From: Kappaphycus alvarezii
Lineage: Eukaryota > Rhodophyta > Florideophyceae > Gigartinales > Solieriaceae
Assembly (NCBI GenBank): GCA_002205965.3
Contig: NADL03000483.1
Coordinates: 868,001-932,000, forward strand
Direction: 5' to 3'
DNA length: 64,000 bases
Part shown: one piece after another, positions 11,671 through 25,338 of the stretch
Position numbering within the stretch: position 1 is the first letter of the stretch
How the letters are laid out: each line of letters starts with the position of its first letter
Position numbers and translations under genes: made by a program
The notes under the pieces: generated by a model
Told to the model about the DNA's origin: nothing
The model's database searches: none
Seen by the model: only the letters and a program-made list of their open reading frames with translations

Positions 11671-14600
11671 TGCTGAGTAATTTGAGTGATAATTTGAACT
11701 TGAAAGGATTCTTAACTATTAAAATTTTCGAAATGAAATGAATGAAGCGTTTTTGTTTATTAATTCACCACTGAGACTGCGCGATGTAGAAAGTGAAAAA
11801 AGGAAACTACTTACCCTTGAACCATTACAAATAGTTAATACTCATTGAGAGAGCTCAACGGACAGCTCACTTCTCTGTGATTGAGAATGACACAAAAGTG
11901 AACAAATTTTCTCGCCACTATTACTCGTGTATGCTAGTGGTGACTGTAGTACGTGTGCCATGAAAATCTGTGGCTGCTGACAGGGAGGCGGAATGAAAGC
12001 AAATGGATGGTAGAGAGCGTTTGATAGAGATATCCATGAGCAGGCGAGGTATGTAGGTTACACCGCTGGCCAGGGAGTTACAAAGGAGGGGCGAAAAGTG
12101 GAAAATATTTACAAATTATTTTTGTTTATTTTAGTTTGCTCTATTTGGGCTACAGTGTACAATAGACACACTTTAGACTAAAAAGTAGTGTAAACTAGGT
12201 ACATTAGTGTACAATTGGTGTGGGTAGAACTTACTGACGTCTGACACTTGTTGTTTTGTTGAGGAACGATTGATGAGTGATTGACTGGTTGATTGGGAGA
12301 AGATGGCTAGTCTATCAGAGATGAATTTCTTAAATACTAACTTGTGAACAAAACCTTCCACGGAAGGTTCCAAAGAAGCTTACTTAAGCTATGTGCACGG
12401 AATAAGCAATCGGGTATTGCAAAAAAAACAGTCGGAGCCGGTTGAATAGAAAAAGAAGGTTGTACGTTACGTAGAGCTGCCTAGTTTGGCATAAACTGGA
12501 TAGGTCCGAGCTGTTTCGTTCGGCTCCAAAGCAAAAGTTGCGAGCCGGTAAATACGTAACCAAGGTTTCTTGTCAGTAGTTTCGTTTCTACGTATAACAG
12601 AGCAGCCCACCATAGGATATCATAGACAGATAAAGGCACTGTATTGTATACGACTTCGAAGAAACGGTTGGAAGTCGGTAAGAAATATAACGAATATTGG
12701 TTGGCGAGAGTCGTTTTTTCACATTAGGTGCACTACTTTCAATGTAGGCCGTGTACTGTAGTGTATGATAGTGTACAGTAGTAGTTTAGAGTAGTGGCGC
12801 CCATTAGGGGTGCCCCGTAAATTTACTTAGATAGGGGCCGAGTAAGGACTGCGTGTGGGTGAAGGCATCAAGATGCTCCGCCTTTAACGTCAGATTTAGT
12901 TAGAGAGGTCCACTTGGTCCCCCACTCCATTTTGGAGTCAATGTTTCGACAAGTGCACGCTAGCCTCTGCTGCCGCGCGGCTGCCTTACTTCCTTTTACT
13001 CCTTTTTTCCTCGCTCTACTGAGCTCCTGTCGAGGAGGGGTGTCAAAATAATGCAAATAATGATTCTAGGTACGCAGTAACTCAAAGTAGGTCTCTCATT
13101 GGTAGAGTGTGCGCGCAGTTGGAGGTCGTCGTGTATGAGTTGCATTTGCTGTAATCAATTGAGAGAGAGAGAAATTCATTACGAGACTTCAGTTTGTCCG
13201 TTAAATGAAATTAACCTCGCAAAGGGGAAAAGGATTTATTTATTATGGGAAATGTATGAAGAATATTAAAATACTCAAACCATGGCAGACCAGGGCCAGG
13301 AAATGTTAAAAAATCCCATTTTAGGCGTGATGATCACAAAAAATGGCAACAAAAATGACAAGTACTCTGGATACGCGACATTTATAACAGTCAAAGAGTC
13401 TACGGGACCCAGGAATCATCGCTTACGGTCGAGAAGATAGACAGAAAAAAATGAGGCAGAGTTCCTAGAGTGATGCTGAATATTATCAAGGAAGTGGGCC
13501 ATCCTTACATGACGTTCCATTTCGAGTACCTATGGGCGCTGAGATCCACCTGAATTTAAGTATAGGAATCACAAGAGGTGATTTGAAACGATATTTAGAG
13601 GATTCTCACGACGGAAAAAAAAGGAAAGAAAAAAGAGGGACAAAATACAATCTCTCTTTACAGATGGTCTCTGCCCTCACTTCATATATTTAAATAAAAA
13701 TTTTACCTTCACCCTCCATCTCTGGCGCGAAAAAACTTGACGGATTCCAAATTGATACATTTTATCCTTCAACTGAACCAGAATTTCAATCCAGGCAATT
13801 GCAGAAGTAATGTTACCCGCACGAAAGGACGGACATAATTTCCTCCCCATGGGCTGATTTGCCCTATGCGATATGCTGAAACGCTCATTGAAAGCGCCCA
13901 GATTCGCACCCTTCAGGCTTCTGCAGTGACCATTACCGGTCATTTCTGGTGCGCTCGCCCACTTATGAAAAATGATGACTACCGACATCCCCTCTGGACC
14001 ATCCGCCTAATCACTACAATCTACTGAACCCTGCAATCAATATCGGACAATTTTGAACCTTTATTTACAGAAAAAACTTTTTCAGGTGTAAAAAATCAGC
14101 AGAAGACGTCCAAAAGTAGTCCAGAAAACTGGAGAGCAAACCAAATACGCGGAGGAATACACATAGGGAATACAGAAACCATGCTCGTTGCTGAATTCAC
14201 ATAAATATGTAAAATTTGGTGCCTTTATGAACGCGCATTCAGTTGCCAAGACTCAGTTCGCCTACTGCACACGATCCATCAGGCTGAAGCACCACCGCAA
14301 GAAATTTCGAAGGTTTTTCAAGGAATCTACTCAACCATGGCGGCATTCTTCGAATAATTGTTCCGTATCTGATAAGGATAAGAGGTTCATTAGCAAAATT
14401 TGGAGGGGTCAGTAGGGGTTTATCAATTCGAGAGGTGTGAAGTTTGGGGTTAATATCAATATACTTCCAAATCATGATTCAGGATCTACAGTGGGAATAT
14501 TTTTTCTACTTTAGGACCCAGTCACGACTCAAGCCGTTTCAAACTCCCTCCCAGATGACTCTTGAAGAGTATTTACCGTATCCGGAGAGCACTTGCTCTT

Positions 14601-16560
14601 CGCAGGGGCAGAAAACATCTCTTTCAGCCATGCTTTGCAGCGGATGCACCCGCAGAGCTGACTATGAAATCATGGAAGAGGGGGAAAGGGGCGCGCGCGG
14701 AGGTTTGTAAAATAAGCGCAAGGGTGCTTCAGATTCATTCAAGCACATCCAAACTCAGTTCCTACAGCGAAGATTAGTCTCTGTATGGTATAAGGTTTAG
14801 AAAGCGCGACGTTGGGCGCGTTTACGAAGAAATGGGATGGATAAGAGGACGCACGACTCGTAATCGGTATGGCTGTGCTCGGATTACTGCTTACTCCATA
14901 GCACTGAGACTTCTCTCTTCTGCCCTCACATAGTTCAATATGGGGCCGATATTCGGACTGCGTTATTCAAATCTAAGCGAGTTTTTTTGAGAAGTGCTAC
15001 AGAAAGCAAGAGGTATCTTGTTACGACACTACAAGAAGGATCACTGCAGTCTGGAGCATAATAATATGCCAATATAATAAAAAAGCTGGAGCTTTCCTGG
15101 ATAGTTGCATCGGGTTCATAGAATGTGCCAAAATTAGAATTAAAAGGCCTGGTGGAGACGATTCCAAGCACAGGGCGTGCTATTCCTGTCACAAGCGGAT
15201 GAAATGCTTAATCGACCAGACGATAACGACAACAGACGGTCTTATATTCCCTTTATATAAGCCTGGAGTTGATTTCTTCCATAATATGACTCTGCTGCGG
15301 ATTAGTAACATAAGAAAAGGGTTTAAGAGTGCATTATAATCGACGGGCACTGTTTCAACATGTATGGAGATGCAGGCTACGTGATGAGAGTGTGATTTCA
15401 AGCAGCTTTCGATGTTTCTACTACAACAACAGATAAAGCTACATATAATATAGCAGTGAGTGATGTACGCGTTGTTGTTTAGTGGAACTATAAAGATCTA
15501 AAACAAAAGTGGTATGGGAACAATTTCGCTCGTGTACTTAGCGTGAGTCGTTTTTCAATTGGTGTACTACACATTTATGCCGCATTACTATTTAAGTTCA
15601 AGACTTGTACTGAGAAGAGAGGACAAACAAGTAAATAATTCTGATGCCTAGCGCCAAGCTTCGGAGAGTAGATCGGTTTATGAAACCTACAGCCGGGTAT
15701 CACAACAATCATTTTGTCGGCCGAGATCGCTCGGCATTTTTCATAGCGAAGAGAAGCGGAGCGTGCGAGCGATCCGCACTTTATGAAAGCCAATTTGTGG
15801 AACCAAGCTCAAAAAACTACTGACTACTTTACCTTCTTTGCGAGAAATTCGAGCACTCCGACCATTTTCCTCCGCTCCTCAGAATTCTGCTTCCGCTACT
15901 CTTTTGCCATATTAAAACTCTTCTCTTCCAGGACCAGCCTCCGGTTGCTAACAACCTGCATCTACTCAAAAAACTTCCGCCTCCTTTTATGCACTTCTAC
16001 GATCCAAATAAAACAGCCGATCTTTCAAAGCAATCGGCTGCTGCCCTATCCTTCGACCCTCTTTTACTTGCAGCAGAAATTTAGACATCAAATCGTGGTC
16101 GGATTCGGCGGCCTCCTGCGGACGGCTTCGTTTTTTTCACAGAAGCGCCGCTGTCCGAAGTGTCCTACATCCCACCCGTACGCACAGAGCTTGAACCAAT
16201 CCTCCGAGTTGCCATATCACGGATATTCTCGCCAGCGAACACCAATCTCTTCTTATGTTTTCTTTGCTCATCCTTCTCATTTATCTCGTTAAGATGTCAT
16301 TAATTATCAACCTTTCCCTGTAATTCTCAACTATACCAAAAGTCTTTCTTTTCCTCTTCATAGCTTCCATGCGCTGTGCAACAAGCCGCTTGAACCGGTC
16401 TGCTAGCGTCTTAAATGAATGCTCATGCATGTGCTTGAAAACGACTGACGGAACTTGCTCTACCAGCGTATATTGAACCTGCTTAAAAACGGTACTCAGA
16501 TTGACCGCGCTCGAGAATATGAGCATTAACCGACCGTACCGCGCGGAGGAGTAAAATGCC
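11671..16560. other. AT-rich region, no recognisable gene
   Basis: Several reading frames of 60-169 codons occur on both strands. The longest is 15783-16292 (+), Ser/Phe/Arg-rich, without motifs. The segment near 13270-13380 reads NPILGVMITKNGNKNDKYSG, which I do not recognise. Repeat decay is the likeliest explanation; nothing can be assigned. Confidence 0.4.
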
Positions 16561-16589
16561 GTATGTCTCCATGAAGCGGAAACGTATGT

Positions 16590-16912
16590 GCTTCGGTTAG
16601 ATACTTGTAGTGGTGGTCGGTGTAGCCGTAGGTGCAGAGGAAGGTCCAGCTACGCGTGCCTCGGTAGGTGCCGCAGGTCCAGCGGCGCATGCAGCGATGG
16701 GTGCAGAGGTGAATGGGGCGAGTGCAGAGTTGGGGGTAGATACAGTTACATGGAGGGATGCAGCGATGGGTGCAGCATTGGATTCAGCGCTTTATGCAGG
16801 GCTGGTTGTAGCGGGCTCGACTGGGGAAGTCCTGGGGAATGAAATTACTGCTGTAGTTGAAGGAGAGTGGTCGATGGTCGGGAGGACGTTCGCCAGGATG
16901 AAGGTGTTTTAG
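16590..16912. repeat. GC-rich island with short imperfect repeats
   Basis: A GC-rich block in AT-rich surroundings, built on variants of GCAGCGATGGGTGCAG (for example near 16691 and 16761). It reads as Ala/Gly-rich or Cys/Arg-rich peptide depending on frame, the usual sign of low-complexity repeat rather than a conserved protein. Confidence 0.35.
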
Positions 16913-19900
16913 ACTCGGTATGCGGAGAGGGTCCCATATGAGCAACTTTTCGCGCCATAACATACGAAGTTCACTTAGTTTAGGCCGAGCAAATTTTCGG
17001 GAACGTATTAAGTGCAAAATTCGTGCAAGTGTCACAACTGCGCCAGGTGTTAGGCGAACATACGAATGCCAAACGAAAAAATCTACGGCTTAATTGTGCT
17101 AGAAAAACTTGCACATTGATATCAGAGGAAGATATGTGTACAGATATTCAAAAGATTCGTTGTGATATCTGCTGTTTGGAGATCTCATGGTATACGTTCA
17201 ATAAAAATGTTCCCTTGCATTATCAGATCCTCAATAAGATGTCCTTTGATTTCACAGTGCTTTTTATGTTCTGATAAGTGCTTCTTGGTGACATTCGAGA
17301 GACCTCAAGTTCCTTCAGTGAGTACCCGAGTACTCGCCAGCTTCATCGATGTTCATGTGGATGATGATGAGGCAATTCCGGAAATAATCTTCTAAACTAA
17401 AGTAATTGCTTAGCACGCAGAGCGGTAGTGATATGCTTTGTTTCTTCAGCACAATTGATGATATTGGACTGAAACTTGGAGCTTTTGTAAATTGGAGAAC
17501 AGTTTAACAAAACTAAGAACCCGCTGGCTGACTTCCATTTTCCTCGAAATCCTGCCCAGTCGGAGGCCCATAACGTGTACGTAATAAATATTTCTACTGT
17601 TCCTTGGGAGGAGAGCGAGTCGAGAGCAAAGTTTTTACTTGGTTCCTGATGGAAGAAGTAAAATTCTAAATATTGTCTTGCAACTTATTCTTGAAGACCG
17701 CTCTTTCTGATTCTCGGTCAAGGAGATGGTAAAAATGCTACGCATTGTATTATTCGAAGTCAAAATTATAGTTGCATCGGACTTTCTAGAGCGCAAATAA
17801 GTTTTACTTGAACTCAGGGAAATAGTTTGTCTCTATTTCAAGCGTTTTCGATGAGCCATCCGGGGGGCTGAGGATAAAGGAGACGATTACCTCCCTGGAG
17901 ACCCTAGTGAATGCATTAGAAAAAGTCTCGAGTTGGGACTTTGCGGTTGGGAATGAAGCTCCAGCAGAACCAAAAGAATATGCAGTTGGAAGCACTATCG
18001 AGACATGTATCATAACTTTTTATTAAATCTTTGCTATACAGAGCGCAAATCTTCGCTATAAAGTAGCGGCCGAGTTGCGCCTCTAGTAGATGATCGTGAG
18101 TGTTCCCCAACGATCAGGAGGATTTTTATCTTTACTAAAGTGCTCTGTGAAGCGGGAAGCGTGTTGCTTGCCTTTCATATCCATGCTGCGGTCACCATTT
18201 CAAAAGTTTCTAAGATTTTCCGTTGCTTGAACCTCAAGGGTTCTTTCCTTGTTTTGGATGCCAAAGGTTGCGCTTAGCTCTTATATATCCAGGGTGCTTT
18301 CAATGAAAAACATTGGACATACTTCTGATTCAAGCAATTGGTGGCATTGAAAGTACCAGGGAAAGGGTGATGAAAATTTCCTCGGAGGAGGTTTTAGAGA
18401 CGAAACGGCGATATATCAAATACTTTTAGATTTCATTCACGGCATTAAACTTAAGGTTATTCGAGTCAGCCCTGGTGTTGATGAAAAAAAGACCCAGGCA
18501 GATTATACAAAACCCAAAAAACCTTGTATGAATCCGAGACACAGATTGTAAGGAGGGTTAAGTAACGAAAGATTTTCTCGCAGTCGGATAATTGTGACTA
18601 TAATTCTTTCTTTATACCAAAGAAGTCTTTGAAAACGGATGGATGTTTTCCTTTTGGTAGGTACTTTACAGTTTTCTCCGAACATCCAAAGTAGAGAAAA
18701 CGGGCCAAAAAGGTATCAATCACAATCAAAGGAGGCTCTCTCAAAAGGTGACATTCAATTTGGGGTCGTGCCCTTGAATCGTATGTCTTTCACATTATCC
18801 GAGACACAGGATTCGTTCCTGACGAATAAATATCTAATTTATCAACACACTTGAAAAGATCGTCACGCTCCAGAAGCTTGGAGAGATAATTTAGCCGTTG
18901 CGGATAGTCTGAAGTGTTTTTATGTTTCATAATTTGAGCCTTTTTACTTCCACAGAAGCCATCCAAGAAATTGTGCACGTATATGATGGTCAATGATGCA
19001 CAGTTACCAACTTAAAATATGAGGATTTGAAATTAGTTGGAAAGGAGGTTGAAAAAAGTGAAAACCACAACCGGTTGATATTAATTTATTGGAGAGGCGT
19101 TTTTTTGACTGCCAGCAACTAGAAGTCAAACCTGAATGAAATTTGGGCTCAAATGGGAGAAAAAGCATATGCGAAGGATTAGAAAGCATAGAAAAGGGGC
19201 TGTGTGGACAGCGCTTGCGGCACTGTGGGAATTCGAAGAGACTAGCGGTGCTGGTACGGGAGGAGCCTAGTAGCCCAGGTGGAGAGCCAGAGCGGAGGCA
19301 TTGAGAGAGAGAGACTAGTGGACGGCTTGAGGATTAATTCAGCGAATGCAACTCGTGATAATTACCTCTTTTTGGAAGTGTCTCATATTTCCCTTCAATT
19401 CGTGCCCGAAGAGCGGTTAGACCCACGAAACGGAGCAACAGCAAGATATTACAGTTTAAACCACGCGGATACACTCAGACTACACACTAATAAAAATTCT
19501 TCTGCTATTATCGACTCTCTCAAAAGAGGAAATAATAATTCTAGGAATGAAAAAGTTTCCATTGGACCTAATGTAGCCCATTTCAAACCTCGAATGGAAC
19601 TATTTTGCTAAATTTGCCGTCAATTGCCGTTAAGCCGTCAAATATATGTACTTTTTGACGATAAGCTCCTGGAAACCGGTCGAAATGACATTTAAGTCGC
19701 CATTTTATATTTTCAAGAAATCAAGTTTTAGCCTGTCAACTTTTGAACCTCCCAAACCAAAGTTGGCTCATGTGCACACTTTTGTATACCTATGAACATA
19801 TTTTCTGGGGGTTGCGAGCAAAATTTCGCTATCAAACCCCCAACCGATCGTGGATCCCATCTTTGGAGTGTTCGCCGAATTTTCTGTTAATAAAATAACA

Positions 19901-22900
19901 CCAAGATGTTCCCTGACATTGATGGGCATGTCCTTATCTTTTGACTCTGAAGAATAGTAATTAAACTCTCAGACCAGGATGGTGACATCTTCTGTAGCGG
20001 TACGGAATAAGTACCTTCAGAATGTTAGACTAAAAAGCACTGCAGCAATAATCTGAAGATGTATCATTCCTACAGAATTCCTGAGCAACGCGTAAGCCGG
20101 AGTGATTAAATTATGGGAATATAGTAACCGAACTAAACGTTTCCAAGTTAGTTTGCAGAGGAGTATCACTTGATATAAGCCTATAACAACCAAACAATCA
20201 TGTAGGATACTTTAAGCCCGAGAACATTGATTTTACCGCCGAGCTCAGAAGCAGAGGTCGGTGGTCTACCAGGAAATGGTAATATTTCAACGCCGCAGGT
20301 GTTTGGGCAGAGCTAGACATAATGTCTCCGAGTGATGCTAGGAAAGAGGGCGGGTAAGTTGATAAGGTAGGACGCTGGTCGAAATTTCCGGAGACATATG
20401 TCAGGGTTGCTGTCGAAATATTACCAATGAGGGCCCAGTACTTTGGAAAAATCTCTGAAAATGGGTGGAAACGGTGTCCTGGATGGCCCTTATTGGTGTA
20501 TCAGGAGCATAATCTATTTCTCAATGTATATATTGTGAAAAAAGTTTGGGATGGAACACACATGAGGTGGTTTCTGAGGTCTGTGTTGAAAATAGATCAT
20601 GATCTGTACAATATTGGATTGGATGGGAGTACAAAAGTAGTGAAGTACTGTACAGATCGCAGCGTAAATACTCAATGAAACCATAGAGGAGGGTGTGAAG
20701 GAACAGAAGTTTGGGAAAGTCAATTACATCAAAATAGCAGGTCATGGTCAGAAATCATCTCGGGCCCGAACGATTCGCAGATGAAAATGATAAGTAAACT
20801 ATGAATAAGGATAGACGGGGGTCAAAGTTCTCCCCGTGCGAAATTATTACATTATGAGTATTGCTTTTGTTGATTCTAATCGACCATATTGGATAATTCC
20901 AATCTTCCAGGAGTTCTTTATACTGAATTAGTAGCACTCAATAAACTTGAATTGCTCTAGCTGAGATGTATGGCTTATTATTGAGCCAGTTTTAATTCAT
21001 AAAATGGGGTTTTGGGTACGTAATAAGACGTACAGAACAGGAAACCGTTGCAGAAATAGAATAAAAATATACATGTATTTTTCCTAGTGGAAAAATTTTG
21101 AACAATTTTCTACAGTAATTTTGTGGGTGCATCAAAATAAGCGACGCAAGATCTATACAACCGCGATAGTACTTGCGTGTGATTTACGGCAGAGTTTAAA
21201 GTCAGTGGAAGCTTTTTAATTTATATTGGCGTGTACCGTACCATTACTAGGTTATTAATATGAGAAATAGATATGCTTTTACAAATACAGCAGTTCTAAT
21301 TAGCACAGGTCTGATTGAAAAAAGAAACGCCTGGCATTATGTCCCCTAAAAGCGATAAAAATGTTTGGAAAGTCAATTTAGGAAGAAGATATCATATATG
21401 TTCTTTGACTGGAGTATGATGAGTCTCACGGTATAAATGTAAGGGTATCTAAGAACGTGATATGAAAACGAGTAATTTATCGATCAGTAAACTGTAGTTG
21501 TTGGTCAAAACAACTGCCGCTTAGTTTTAGGTCTTCTATTTTCAATCGTTTGACTGAAATATTTGTGAAAATCCGAGTACTTGAGTTGCCGTAATTATAG
21601 ACAGCTGGGGTTGAGTTATTTCTTTTATTTCTGCTGATTCTTGAGCCTTTCTCCGGGACATGCAACAGTTTAGACCTCATATCGATCAAATCTAATTTTG
21701 AATGCAGATGAAAGAACTTATTACTGCCGAAGAGCGGAGGGCGGATGCAGCAGTGGCTGTGTAGGATTTTGCCGGTGTTTCAAGTCAAAAGAAACTAAAG
21801 AAAATTGAAGCATTTCAGAGAGTCGCCTTTAAAAATGCTTTAAGGGCGAATCAGATCGGTTCATCGATCCGGCGGGGGAAGATAAGACTTGCAGAGGAAT
21901 CATGGAAAAATTACAGATTTTCCTCGGAAGAGTTGAAAAAATAAATTGCGATCCTAAAGAGGTAGTAAACATAAAAACTACATTGGCGAGAGTATAAAGG
22001 AGGAAATTGGACACAAGGGAAGATGAAGAGCACATGTGGGAGACCAGATATGATGTAGAATGATAACGCAACGGAAATTCAGTGGTATATGAAGTACTTT
22101 GAGTGCCCAAGGAAAATGTTGGTTTCAGTGGGCAATACCCTTCCGGTACAAGTACATTTATAATATGCTGCAGTATGCCAGGAACGCAGGTTTTGAATCG
22201 TTCAAGACCTCTCAATTCATGGATTTCGCTGCGGCTTGTGTTACATTATGGCTTTGCATTGAAGATTTATGGCCCTGTTCATGTGCAACTACATAATTCA
22301 GGAAATTCAAGCTGCTTTTGAGAGAAAAAGGCGTTCATAAAAGCACAAGAACTCAATTGGTATACGACAATTATGCCCACCAGGTGTTCAAAAGAACTCT
22401 CCATTATCAGCAAGCTGTCCTAAGTAAGGTGAAAATCTGGGGCTCCACTCTCTCGAACATGCTTTTTCTGCAAAATGCATTGATTTTTTGCAAGATATTT
22501 CCATAGTTCTTAATTTTTCAATCTCAAATTTGTTGGTTGCATGAAGTACCGGTACTTCTTGATTTCTTATTCTCCAAAAAGATATTATTTACGAATGAAA
22601 GTGGGGCGTCGTGAGAGTTCGAAATAGAAACATAAACGATTTTAATCGTGGGATATTATTTGCAAACTATTTGCGAGCGCCTGCAGAATATTATGCAGTA
22701 TTTTTAACATAAACTTCATGAATTTCCCGGCGGTCTTCTCTCAGACTTGATTTTATATTAAGACCAAATCTAGGGGATCCCTCTAGAATGAAACTACATT
22801 TCACAACATCCATGACCCTGTACCCATCCAGTTTGCCACTAATGCACACGTGATACAATTACTGTCCATTTGATGTGGTTTGGTGGTAAAACAGGCCTCC

Positions 22901-25040
22901 TTAGCTAAATTTGTTTTCGTAAGTTCTTTTCGATAATTTAAAAGTGCTTTCAAGCCAACAACCACGTTCATTTTAAACGCCGAGACATGTAAAGTACTTC
23001 GATAGTTCTTTCATGCGCGTAACCGATGCCGTGTTCATGCTTCAAAATTACGTAGGAAATCGCAATATTAAAATAAAATCTAGACAGTTCGGCGTGGTTT
23101 TTGGGCGGAATTTAAGGAGCGTGGGTCAGAAATGGGTTGAGGGATTGATACTGTAAGCGGAAAGTTATGATTAATGAGCGAGAAGAGTCGCGGAAAGAAA
23201 CGGACGAATGATAGTGAGAAGTTCTGCCAGCGGGTTGAAGTGGCGAGTTTGTAGTGGCGGCGGGGAGTGGAGGTATGATTTTGGGACTCAAAGGTGGTAT
23301 TGTCGGGTAGCGGTAGAGACTAGTGGTATTATGTGGCAGTGAAGGTGGGGCGTGGGGGTGGAGAACAATGACGGGTAGATGAAAGTGGATGCGGTAAGTA
23401 GCAGTATTTAGTAACAAAGGTGCACGAGAATGTGGCGTGGAAGTGAGTCTTGAAGCTGTTATATGGGAGGAATGCATGGAGGTACGGCATGAAGTTAGGG
23501 CGCGGGGGTAGTGGGTTGGTTTAGAAAATGAGGGTGGGCCAAAAATGTGAGGCGTGGAGGTGGAAACTGTGAGCGCGCAGTAAGGTGAACATTATTGAAA
23601 GAGATCAACGGCTAGAATTTGAATAGACCTTGACCACCATTCAGAAGATTTGGAGTATAAAGGGAATCTCTTGGTACTAAAAATGGCTCCCTCCCAAGTA
23701 GCTACAACCAGACGTAGCTAAGAGTATTTTTCATGAATTATGTTCATTTACTATTTAAAAAATTAAATTAGTACAAGAAAGAATTTTATATTGTCTAGGT
23801 TACTCCAGTAACACATTACATACATTATTTGCAGTAAAAATATGTTCTTGCAACGTTACAGCAATATAAATTCTCATTTGTTGTATTTTTAATTTAAGTA
23901 CTTAATGTGATATATTTCTGCAGTAAAATTAGCCTTTTTTTAATTCAGTAACATAATTCATGTTTTGACTTATGCAGTAACAAAGAAGATTTGTTTCTAT
24001 TTCGAAAAAGTTTTGATGCCAAAATTTCCTTCCTGAATGGCACTCATCAAAAAGACACCCACTCCTTTAAATATCGCTACTATTACTTCCTCATATTTGC
24101 AGTAGCAATAGTCGCAACCCTTACTGTGCTTAATCCCTTTTGAGGCCAAATGGACAGACGACAAATGATATAAAATTTATGTTTGGCAAGAGAAGTTTCG
24201 CAATCAGAGCCATAGTTCCATTGAACTTCGGAAGAAAAAATTTCAACAGGGGCTTCACTACTGTTGTAATACGAAAAATACCACGAAAAATACCAAAAAC
24301 TCAATATTTGTACAGAATATGTTTTGTGTTCAATAATATCCTCTACTTGTTTCGGTTAAGTTAAAGTAAATAGAAAAATTCAACTGCTGTCTTCTACACA
24401 TGATTTTTTTACATTGATCAATTATCCAGAATCAGTTATAAACAACGCGAAGATAACGATCGTACAAAGGTGATGAAACCCATTATGGATGGAGCTGGAG
24501 AAGTGATTCCAATATTTAAATTGGGAAATAACGCGAAAGATTCAAATAGAAATGTGTGTATTTATTTAGCCCCAACCATGTTGGTGGCCAGAATTGAGAA
24601 CGATGAATTATTGAACTTTTCATATGATGATTGAAATATGATAGGTGATTATGAAAACAAGGTTTCAACATGAGTCTGTTCTGCAACTCCAATCAAATCA
24701 CAATGTCACTGCTGGATCTGTATGCTTTTCTAAAATCAAGATAAGGATAAAATAGCAGCTTATAATTTTACTGTGCCATCAATACTCCCATTGGTATTAG
24801 AAATTCTCGAAAAATTCTGTATAAACGCCAAGCCCGAGACAGTGACTTCAAATCCCTTTATATTTATCCCTTCATCACCCACCTCCCTCCATTCATTCAT
24901 CCTTTAGGGCCCAGGGGAAAATCTTCATCGCTCATTGTTTCTTTTGTTGAATGATTTGGTCCATTGCGAGCAAATAAATTTCTTTGCATTTATTTCATTT
25001 CAAATCATAACCTCGCATTTTTATCCCTCCCATATTCGTG
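16913..25040. other. Long AT-rich region without recognisable genes
   Basis: About 8 kb in which no frame exceeds 128 codons and none matches a family I know. Points noted: KIRCDICCLEISWYTFNKN at about 17150-17206, which could be a remnant of a Cys/His finger; and a strand-asymmetric, G-rich plus strand at 23100-23560 whose complement reads as Pro/Ser/His-rich low complexity. I interpret the region as eroded repeats. Confidence 0.4.
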
Positions 25041-25047
25041 GCATCGA

Positions 25048-25338
25048 TACTGTATCGTTCGCATGTCAGCAGTGCACTGGAATATTATGCTACGACGCTA
25101 CTTTGGGCTGCACGTTTACGATAAATAGCTTCCTCGGACCTGTGAAAATTGTAAACTCTACATGAACAGCTTCGGAGACCTCGCAATGGACATGTGCCCC
25201 TCTGGTATCGATCGCAAACACCGGCATAACTCGCTCCAAAACGTCACTGCTGGTTTTATATCCAGTGCAATAGGCTTAGGATGACAGATAGAGGCTCCAC
25301 AGCTTGTACCAAGCACTGAGCTGCGACCAGCTGACATA
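25048..25338 (+). mobile_element. LINE copy B, left part (interrupted)
   Basis: Degenerate homologue of copy C. It aligns from about 46740 of copy C at the nucleotide level: ATTATGCTACGACGCTACTT here against ATCATGATACGACGTTTCCT there. It runs on through the zinc-binding segment (CTCGCAATGGACATGTGCCC) to CTGCGACCAGCTGACA, where homology stops at 25336-25338. It resumes about 1.54 kb later at 26883, so this is one LINE copy split by a later insertion. Confidence 0.75.

Noticed and set aside
15783..16292. 169-codon plus-strand ORF as a gene
   Set aside because: No motif, compositionally biased, in a transposon-decay region; kept only as part of an unassigned stretch.
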